In this document: one piece after another, positions 56,198 through 64,000 of the stretch
Numbering within the stretch: position 1 is the first letter of the stretch
Layout of the letters: each line of letters opens with the position of its first letter
Source of the DNA: Sclerotiophoma versabilis
Taxonomy: Eukaryota > Ascomycota > Dothideomycetes > Pleosporales > Didymellaceae
Direction: 5' to 3'
Assembly: GCA_012274445.1 (NCBI GenBank)
Contig: JAAROD010000044.1
Location: 62,001 to 126,000 of the forward strand
DNA: 64,000 nt
Made by a program: the position numbers and the translations under genes
Notes under the pieces: model-generated
Seen by the model: only the letters and a program-made list of their open reading frames with translations
Told to the model about the DNA's origin: nothing
The model's database searches: none

Positions 56198-57516
56198 TCA
56201 CTTAAAGGCAGAAACCACAGCCTTTGGTAACGGCCAATCTAGGTTTGTGTCAGTATCGCATACAAAAATACCTTGGAGTGATTTATAATTACCAAATACC
56301 GGTCTCTCCCTAGTCCTCTTCGTAAGCCTGACTTCATCACCCACACGAATCTCCTTTCCCTTATCCTTCAGGCTCGTATACGAGTACTTTCCGAAGACGG
56401 GTCCATACTTCCAGCCCTTATCCACCCTTCTATCCTTCGCCAGTTTCTTCCACACCAACCCGCTATCATCTTCCGCTTTCTTACCTGTGTTGTAGTCGAC
56501 AGTAATGGCCTGACACCGCCAGCACGTACCTCCGAACTTCATGTTCACACCACAGGGGAGCGACATCTCGGCCCAGTAGTCCTCATCGTATGCTGCCGGG
56601 GCACCGGAGACAACGATGTTAGGGCGAAACTTGGTGATATCCATTGATACGCCGTCAGCGAGGCGGGAGGAGACTTCGTCGTTGGATTCCTTCGTAACAA
56701 CAAGGTATTGGCCGATATCCTGGAATGTGATACGCTCTGTTGGAGCCTTGAAGATTGGCGGCAAAAGACGGCGAACAGGGGCTGTTAGAGGCGAGCGCTT
56801 TGCGTAAGCCATCTCGCCATTGGGTGCTCCGGATCCTAAGACAACACGCGAATGCTGGCCGATGTAAACGAGCCGTGTCTCAAAACCCATATACTGAGTC
56901 AGCCATGCTGCGATAGTGTCTCCCATATCGTATGTGTCTGTTGCACTGCCGTGCAGGTCTAGATGTAGTTTTCTCAATCCTTTTCCATCTGGCCGTAGAG
57001 GTACTTGGATCTGGTATTCCGATCCGACCCAGGACAGCTGCTTTGGATTAGGGTTGTCCTCGCTGACCCTTGTAACAGTCAACATCTTGCCACTAGGTCC
57101 ATCTTCGACGATCTGCTTGAACAGCACCATCTGCAGATGGAAGCCGCTGTACATGGTCTCATACTGCTTGATCTCTTTAGAACTTGGATCACGGTGCACT
57201 TTCTGTAGACAGAACGTCCGGTCATCTTCGAAGCCATGTGACCCGATTTTACCGACATCCAGTTTGCAGCCACCGAAACCTTTGATCGGGTAATGATAGA
57301 GCTGGAGTTGAGTCAGCGATGCATTAGACACGGTGATGTAATACTTGCCGCTTCAACCTTCAATGTCACGTTCTCTGGGGTCGTATCGTCTCTTGGTTGG
57401 ACTAGATATGCAGACAATACGAGCACTACTCCAACTGCCACGACCGTCCATCGCACTACCGGTGTGGTCGTTGAGGATAGTTTGAAGAAGTAGTCGGTAA
57501 GCTGTTGATAAGCCAT
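56198..57516 (-). CDS. Membrane-anchored MOSC-domain (mARC-like) molybdenum protein, two exons
   Basis: Model: 57516-57358 and 57301-56198; 420 aa. Exon 1 supplies one membrane segment (VVRWTVVAVGVVLVLSAYLV, about residues 23-42). Exon 2 starts the MOSC N-terminal barrel (LYHYPIKGFGG) and the MOSC domain. GTCWRCQAITVDYNTG near residue 313 contains the Cys that ligates the molybdenum cofactor in mARC-type enzymes. The family reduces N-hydroxylated compounds with cytochrome b5 and its reductase, usually at the outer mitochondrial membrane. The splice (AAG|GTTGAA, acceptor CTCCAG) is the only in-frame join found and has a weak donor. A GTG at 57331 opens the long second frame but is not a start. 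Confidence 0.85.
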
Positions 57517-57974
57517 GATTCGAAGATTACAGTACCACAACAGTCCGCTTTCCTCTGGACAAGTGGAAAGAGGGGCATCTATATGCTCCTATCTTACTCG
57601 CGGAACCCCGCACTTCGATTCCGCACTTCGATAACAGCTTCGTATAGCACTTTGGCCAGTTTGGAAAAAGCTGAACTCTCGATGCGGAGAAAAAGAGAAG
57701 GTTTGCGAGACCGAGAACGCGCTACAGACCAATCCGGCATCTTCACGGTACAAAAACTTACAAGCTTCGCTTTGCGCGGGCTTATGTCGGTGCGACCCAA
57801 GATACCGCGACATCAATATGAAAGAGTGGGAAATTAAGGAAGACTAACAGTGCAGCCTGTCGAGATTTTGAGATTTCGATAACATATACTTGAGTTACGG
57901 AGTTTGAACAGAGGAGAAACAGTGTGGCATATGCGACAAGTTGCTAGAAAGATCATCCTACTTCCGTCGACGCA
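57517..57974. other. Intergenic region upstream of the MOSC gene
   Basis: About 460 bp containing the MOSC promoter and the 3' flank of the next leftward gene. No gene seen. Confidence 0.5.
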
Positions 57975-60474
57975 TTACCGTAGCGCCTGGTAGTGAGCAT
58001 CACCATTCTTTTCCTCGATTGGGTCATCTTCACCGTCGGAAAGATGTATGATCCCACTTGGCTTCCTCTTCTTGCATCGCGGTCTAGAGGAGATATGCAT
58101 CAAATAAATAGGTTGACTCCGTGCTTCTGGTGTTCGCTCGATTGCAGTAGTTGTCGCCGGTAACGACGTCATGTCATCTTCGTCGTCGCTACACAGATTT
58201 ATAACTACAGGTCTCAGCGGCAGGACGGATGGTGCATCGGTAGTTGTTTTTTGAGTCTTCAGTTCTCGTTCTGCGCTGCATTCAGGTGTGGGGGGTTTCT
58301 TGTTTATGAAATGTGCCACAAGAAGACTGGCATCAAGGCCATCGATGAGCGCATTATTGGATTCTGGGTTGGCCCGAATCTGGTTCACCTGGGTGTCTAG
58401 AGTACCGTTCCCACTCCATGTTGGCGCTGGAGAAGAAAAGTCTATAAGAACGAACTTATCGTCACCATTCTCCGGGCAGATAGCCGTGTGTGGACTTGCG
58501 ATTGGTATATCTGTTGAGGCATGTTGGGTTGTGGCCTCAGTGCCTGCATTCGCGTTCTCGACTGCCACTGTCCTCTCAAACCGCGGTGAGGTGGCGACGG
58601 TTGTTACGCCTATTCTTTTTATGAGCGCGATGACCTTGCTGCCTTTCGTAGCGGATGTTTCGGCCGCGGTCAACACAGTTGCTGGCTGATCTCTGCATAC
58701 AGATGTGTCCGTCATTGCGACCTGGCTGTGTGCTTGCTGCTCTTGAGGCCCATCTTTGCAAGGGGTTATCGCCGCTATAGCATCGATGAAATCATCGCGA
58801 CAGCTGACCTGAACGAAGGCACCATCTGTCAAGGGTTGAGGAACTTCGCGAGTGACTTGAGATGAATGATACATCTCGAGCTGGAAAGTTGGCGCGTCTG
58901 CAGCCAGTGCTTCTTCAAAAGGCACTCTGTCAGAGCTCTTTTGATACTGATTTTCTGTCATTTCCTTGTCTGATCTCTCTCTTCTATATGCGAGCGGTCC
59001 GTTCTTGACAATGTCACTCAACATCTCTGGTCGCACCCTCGGTATCCCAAATTGTGACAGCTTGTCGGCGATTGCCTCTTGTCGAGCAAGCTCCACTGCG
59101 GCTTGAGCCTCGCACGCAGGCTGTGCGTGCTTGTCAACAGTGATATTGACATCGATGTCGTGATCCTGGCTATCGTTATCCCTATTACTGTCACTGGCTT
59201 CGACGTCGTCAAAGTTTGCTTCTTGTAACTCTATCGTTGCAGCGCATAACCGCTTGCCAAATGACGTTCCTATCGTCACTCGGGGATCCCCAATCAAGCC
59301 CTCGCTCTCGGCCAGGAATAAATAGTATGATATCACACTTCGAATCTTCGCCGTACGTGCAGAAGTCCCCAAGCCGTCCGTGTAAGACTTCTTTAGGTTG
59401 TTGAGGTACTCGAAAGGTTCTAGTAAGGTGACATCCAACAGCTGATCCACTGTATAGACTTGCTCGCATCCTGTGCTATGGTGGCTTAAATACTTCATGG
59501 TGGCGCCCTTAGTCCCGTCGTGAATGAGATACGCATGCACACTAAGGGTCTCACCAGGCTCGTACTTGTGGTACCCAATTCTCATGCGGAAGGGGAAATA
59601 AGGTGGTCCAAGATCGTGCCGCGAAATGGTCATAGGAATTGAAGGTAGTTTCTGCAGAAAGCGAAACTTTCCGTCGCCGAGTTCGTTTTTTTAACCTGTG
59701 AAGAGAGGTGTTTGGATTGACAACGATGAGGCTCTCCCCGGGTCGCACTATGCCGCCGGTGTGTTCGTTGCTACTGGTAGTGCTGGCTGTGCACAGCTCG
59801 TCCGCAGCATGACCATCGGCCTGGATGCCATGTGTCTCTATTTCTGCCTCTTGCTGAGCACCCTGCTTGCCACTGGATTCTGGGAGCATGATTACCGCGG
59901 ATGTCTGCTCATGCCGCCATTGACAATACGCATGGCACGTGTTGATGTAATGTAGGGCCTGACTTAGGCTGTCCCCGAATTTTTCCCAATGCAAAGCGCA
60001 TGTTTCAACACCCGTAGCCAGTGCATGATATAGAACGACCGCGCAAAGCATGTTCCGTATACCTATTGCTTCGTCGATAGGATCATGTTGTAGGAAGCAG
60101 AAGGGAGGCTGCAATTCTGTGGCTTTGCGGAGGAGCGAGGAGGCTGACCGAGGATACCGGAAGGTGTGCATTCCATCTTCCGAGGATTCCTGGTCATAGA
60201 ATACAACGGGGGGCTTTAGGTCCTTTCTCTCAGCTGTGACTATACGCGCCCAGGCCTGGCACGGGGAGCCGTCGACTTTGAGTCGGTTTCCCAAGAACAG
60301 TTTGATGGCGTTGTGACCGGACTGGCGCGTGTGTTGGAAGCTGAACGATGCAGGTGGCGGAAGTGAATCGAGAACACCCAGCAATTCTCGGTCCTGAAGA
60401 TCTTGTCGTATTCTTTGGAGAGGGCCTTCATGTCGGTCTCTCCGTGACGATCGAGTACCACGTCGGATAGACAT
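57975..60474 (-). CDS. Large unknown protein with SUMO-interaction-like motifs; two frames with an unresolved junction
   Basis: Two overlapping minus-strand frames appear to form one gene of roughly 850 residues. The upstream frame (ATG 60474, open to 59551) encodes a basic start (MSIRRGTRSSRRDRHEG) and a folded-looking region with LCAVVLYHALATGVETCALH. The downstream frame (to 57975) is coding-like from about 59690, well before its first ATG at 59633. It encodes PYFPFRMRIGYHKYEPGE, an acidic Asp/Asn stretch and a long disordered tail. The tail ends with two acidic-flanked hydrophobic motifs, VVINLCSDDEDD and GIIHLSDGEDD, typical of SUMO-interaction motifs. No GT-AG intron joins the frames in phase. 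A run of seven A (plus strand T, 59686-59692) sits exactly at the change, and one base fewer would join them. Function unknown. Confidence 0.6.
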
Positions 60475-61415
60475 TTGGAGTTGGTGGTGTTACGATGTTC
60501 AAAGGGTTCGATTTAGCTTGCTGCACGCCAATAAACAGAGAAGGCGCGACAAACAAACGAATTGAGCGCTTATTCCGCGGCGCAGCTTCCAATGTAACTG
60601 CTCCATCCTTCCAACATGACCCTTTGTGATTGCGAACATGCATCATAGAGTTTCGAATTAGAATTAGAATTGTGTCGAAATGTGATAGCAACAAGCGCAA
60701 TCAGATCTGCTCGGTGAAGGTGCTCAACACGTGCGCACGCGCTCGTTTCGCGTTGGACAAGTCATCCGTGTGAATTTGGTTCGAAGGAGGCATAACCTCA
60801 AGACACTGTGTTACCACCTCGTTTTCACTAAGATTGTTATCAGCCACAATAATGTTAGACAGATCTAAGCCAGTCAAATCATTTGATAGCTCCGATTTCA
60901 CAGTGATCTTTCTATGATGTGGATGTCATGTGTCTCCCCTGATAAGCTAATTTTTTGAAGCATCACATGCTCCGCTTTGCTGAAGAGTGAAATTTTTCTA
61001 AGCTGTGCTATCGCTCACAGAACTTGCACTACTGGCTGATTGGCAATTTCATAGTGTGAACACGTTTTTGTCCGAAATCCACGCAGCTGGATAATGATCA
61101 CGTTATTCAATTTGCGACGTTATCATGGGGTGAAGTACCAAGTAGTCCTGAAAACAGCTGCTGATGCTAGTTACATCGTGATAGGGCGGAGAGAGGATCT
61201 GTAGCTCCAGAGCGCCTTTCATTCCACAACGCCGGGGACGCTGTCAACGACTGGGAATCGGCCGGCAATTATTATGTATTGTATCGATGGACACCGGTGA
61301 GGACACATCAGAACTATCGTGAGACTCCCATCCAGTCCGGTAGCTGGCGAAGGGATATGGTGCTACAAACTGAATTCTTCCCAAATCGTAAGGACGCGTC
61401 ATTCTAAAATTTGCA
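60475..61415. other. Intergenic region with one possible short ORF
   Basis: About 940 bp. The minus-strand frame 60701-60901 (66 codons) is listed separately. The rest is AT-rich and shows nothing. Confidence 0.45.
60701..60901 (-). CDS. Possible small protein or exon, 66 aa (tentative)
   Basis: MKSELSNDLTGLDLSNIIVA and the following acidic-then-basic sequence look protein-like, but no family is recognised. It could be a small gene, an upstream exon of the leftward unknown gene, or chance. Confidence 0.22.
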   Translation of the reverse strand: MKSELSNDLTGLDLSNIIVADNNLSENEVVTQCLEVMPPSNQIHTDDLSNAKRARAHVLSTFTEQI

Positions 61416-63137
61416 CTATTTGGCGTTTGTCAACCGGTTCTCGCGCATGCGCATCTTGAGCAGGAAGAGTACACTTGTAACAACTCCCATCGCACCAAAG
61501 CCAATACCCAGATACATTGCAGCGCGGTATCCTCTGAGCTCATCCTCTTCAGTCAAACCACCACGGTTAATGTGCATCTCAACTGTACCTGCGATACCAA
61601 CTCCAATACTAATGCTGTAGTTCACCACAGTATTGACCAAACTCGCTGCCATGCCTTGATGGCGCTTTTCGACAGCGTTGCTCATAATGAGCGTGCCGGC
61701 CGGGAAGCTCATATCCATACCCCAAGGAATGATCAGCGTAACGACGAATGATTGTGCCCAGTAGATCTGATGCGGAGGGAGAGTTGCAACAATAATGCTG
61801 CCAATTGTGAACGCGCACATGGAGATGAGCATGACCCAACCAGGGCCGATGCGAGAAATAACGTGGCCAGTAGTGATCGCAGCGATGAACCCAGAGATAG
61901 TGACGGGGCAGAGCTGCGCCATCGTAAGAAGCGGTGATGTCCCTCGAAGTTGCTGTAAAATTTGGATAAAGTAATAGATGAAGATGCCTGGGGGACTGTC
62001 AGCAAACACATTCGCGGTGCGTAAGTGGGAACATACCGAAGGCTGCCCAGCCGCACATCTCGCAAATCATTACAAAGGTGACGTCGGTGCTCAGAGCATC
62101 GAAGGGGATCAGCGGGTGTTTTGCTACTTTAAGCTCGATCCAGAAGAACACAGGGAAGAGTAATATTCCCACGATGAGCAGGACGTAAATGTAAGGCTGC
62201 TCCCAGCCAAAACCAGGCGCTTGGTTCCAGGCAAAGTTGAACAGTATCATGGCGGTGATACCTACTGTTGCGCCAAGCAGGTCCAGCTCATGTAACCTTT
62301 GTGTCAGAGTAAGACCTTGCTCTTCCTCTTTCAGCGGGACGGCTGGCAGGATGAAGCATGACAGGCCACCAAGGCATGCCAGAGCAATGCCAAAAGTCCA
62401 AAAAGTCCAGGGCCACCATAGGAGTGACCAAAGACCAGCAAAAGTACCACCCACGACGGCACCACCTGTGAAGAGTCAGTCAACTAAATCGGTATATGAA
62501 CTAGCCTGTACATACTTGGTGCGCAAGCGCCAAACAACGAGAAGATCATGTCTTTCCTACGTCCTTCGTCGTAGGTCGCACCCAATAAACCCAGGGCGTT
62601 CGGTAGCAAGATAGCAGGCCCAATACCGCTCAGCACTCTTGCAAAGATGAAGAGCACCTGTCCACCGTTTCCTGGCGCGTACACGCTGCATCCGGCCACG
62701 ATGTTCCAAATCGCAAACCAGCCAAAACCTATGATTACCATGGTCTTGTACCCGAACAAATCACCACATCGGCCGGATAGCAGGATGAAAGTACCGACGG
62801 TAAGTGAGTAGCCTGCAATGAGCCATGACAGAACACCAGGGTCGGTGATGCCGAGATCGTCGCCAATAATATGCAGAATGTTCAACGTGTTGACCAGTCC
62901 TGCTTGTGTTACGAATTGTGCGGAACAGAGCAGGCCAACAAACAGAAACTCGCGCAACGGCGACATAGTTTGCGCGATGGACTTGGTCCGCGCTAACTCC
63001 AGGTCGCCTTCATGTTTGGGAGGTCGTGTCGATGTGTGTGTGGAGTGGCGAGATAGCTCTGAGATTGAGGAACTGAATAATGATGGCGATCGTGACGTCT
63101 CGTCTTTTGGCTCTAAAGAGCCCTTTGAATCGTTCAT
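61416..63137 (-). CDS. Major facilitator superfamily transporter (DHA2-like, aminotriazole-resistance type), three exons
   Basis: Model: 63137-62516, 62465-62037, 61987-61416; 540 aa. A hydrophilic Ser-rich N-terminus of about 65 residues is followed by the membrane domain. The loop 2-3 signature is SGRCGDLFGYKTMVIIG and the motif C-like helix is FIFARVLSGIGPAILLPNAL. Junctions restore CAPSGAVVGGTF and AAFGIFIYYF, both typical of this group. Members export drugs, toxins of the cell itself or borate using the proton gradient; the substrate here is unknown. It is unrelated in detail to the other MFS gene at 51-52.8 kb, which has a different N-terminus and loop motif. Confidence 0.92.
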
Positions 63138-63799
63138 GGCGGTTCTGTCGTTGCTGATTTGCGATGCGTAACCTTAAGAAATTCCTTCTCTTAGTCTGTG
63201 ACTTATTGATCGTGTATCAATAAAATTCCACCAAAGGCCGTTGGAATTTGTTTGCGGTGCTATGGCCATTTTCTTCTATGTGGAGGAGATGGGGCTTTGT
63301 CAACGATCATCGAAGAGATTGTATTTCCGAATCGTCGTTACGTGAGCGCGGAATGGTAACATGGACCAGCCTACGGCTTCAGGTTCAGCATCCACATGTG
63401 GGGCCTTCGCTCATCCCATTCGTCCCACACAAACGTTGGGATCGGATTTACGGATTTGGCATCGGAATTATTTGCAGCGCCAACGCGTCCCATATCATAT
63501 AAGCAGCGTGCAGTGGTTCTAGATCTGTTAGATTGTCTGATGCTGGCTGTTGTGGTGAGCTTTGACGTGTTCATGGTAATGCAAATTTTTGCAGACGGAT
63601 CGGCACGTGATGTCGTGCGGGTTACGTCAGTACCCGGCGGCACCTGCCCTCGGTTTCACACGTCGACACGCAAACACTCCAAGCGCCATCGCGTCGACCC
63701 ACCTCGGCAGGACTGTCGTATCAACATTCCATATCAGGGTAACTTCAGAAAACCCCTGTTAATGACTTCTGAGGTACAAAACTGAGGGTGAGGACCGGT
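63138..63799. promoter_or_regulatory. Divergent region between the MFS and terminal F-box genes
   Basis: About 660 bp between opposing starts. It holds both promoters; forward frames here (63248-63785) have no features and end before the F-box ATG. Confidence 0.45.
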
Positions 63800-64000
63800 A
63801 TGCCTTTGGACCAGCTTCCGGAGGAGCTACTACTCCAGGTCGCGCTTCATTTGCCTGACTCGGGAACGCCCAGGCATCTCAAAAACTTGAGTCTTATATC
63901 CAGAAAGCTGCGACCCATAGCCCAGGAAACTCTTTTCACGACTGCAAGACTTACCATCTGTTGTGGCTGCCACCCAAAAGTGAATTCCCTTGTCAAACTC
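63800..64000 (+). CDS. F-box protein, N-terminal 67 codons, cut by window edge
   Basis: An ATG at 63800 opens a frame that is still open at the last base. MPLDQLPEELLLQVALHLPD, then LKNLSLISRKLRPIAQETLF, is a clear F-box (about residues 4-48), which docks onto Skp1 in SCF ubiquitin ligases. A CCGCHP stretch follows. The rest of the protein and its substrate-binding part lie outside the window. Confidence 0.75.
   Translation, partial: MPLDQLPEELLLQVALHLPDSGTPRHLKNLSLISRKLRPIAQETLFTTARLTICCGCHPKVNSLVKL

Noticed and set aside
57313..57331. GTG at 57331 as the MOSC start
   Set aside because: Non-ATG start; the spliced upstream exon gives an ATG and a membrane anchor in frame.
59686..59692. -1 programmed frameshift at the A-run (A AAA AAA)
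   Set aside because: Reading on in the -1 frame meets a TGA within about 20 codons and does not enter the downstream coding frame; only a +1 change would.
1..64000. tRNA, rRNA, CRISPR array, intact transposon
   Set aside because: TTCGA-containing strings were checked for a cloverleaf context and none fit. No rRNA-like conserved blocks, no spaced direct-repeat array and no transposase, reverse transcriptase or terminal-repeat pair were seen by eye. A computed repeat search could still find diverged copies.

Overview
The window is nuclear DNA of a filamentous ascomycete (Pezizomycotina). A Dothideomycete is my best guess, but only by inference. Genes have short GT-AG introns (about 46 to 100 nt, mostly with CTAAC/CTGAC-like branch sites), and the gene families are typically fungal: class V myosin, HET-domain protein, NRPS-like reductase, GH131 secreted protein, P450, DHA-type MFS transporters and F-box proteins. 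I rebuilt exon structures by hand. Every spliced model listed is an exact multiple of three, except the two loci flagged as broken.

Region 1, about 0.2-17.5 kb, is a conserved housekeeping block: a small basic DUF2423 protein, a divergently transcribed SUMO E3 ligase (SIZ1), class V myosin (MYO2), phosphoglycerate dehydrogenase (SER33), glucose-6-phosphate dehydrogenase (ZWF1, eight exons) and ribosomal protein eL33 (RPL33). Region 2, 17.5-22.9 kb, is gene-poor and partly AT-rich, with one plausible small gene and an exon-like relic.

Region 3, 22.9-50.3 kb, is more accessory: a Rho-GEF (DH-PH) with a STAND-type fungal N-terminal domain and an in-frame TAG in its PH region; a stand-alone adenylation-thiolation-reductase enzyme; a HET-domain protein; an ARMT1/DUF89 damage-control phosphatase; an F-box-like protein preceded by a 17-bp tandem repeat carrying an ATG in each unit; a four-exon protein with a PD-(D/E)XK-like nuclease motif; a coiled-coil protein divergent from an atypical Hsp70-like ATPase; a P450; an F-box/ankyrin-like protein and an APH-fold kinase.

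Region 4, 51-64 kb, holds two MFS transporters, a secreted GH131 protein, a membrane-anchored MOSC (mARC-like) protein, a large unknown locus with SUMO-interaction-like motifs and a reading-frame break, and the first 67 codons of an F-box protein cut by the window edge.

Functionally, ZWF1, SER33 and RPL33 supply NADPH, serine and ribosome components, and MYO2 drives polarised cargo transport. The accessory half is dominated by recognition, signalling and ubiquitin/SUMO-type proteins plus transport and secondary metabolism. The most unusual material lies at 37-45 kb (nuclease-like protein, coiled-coil protein and Hsp70-like protein) and at 57.9-60.5 kb.
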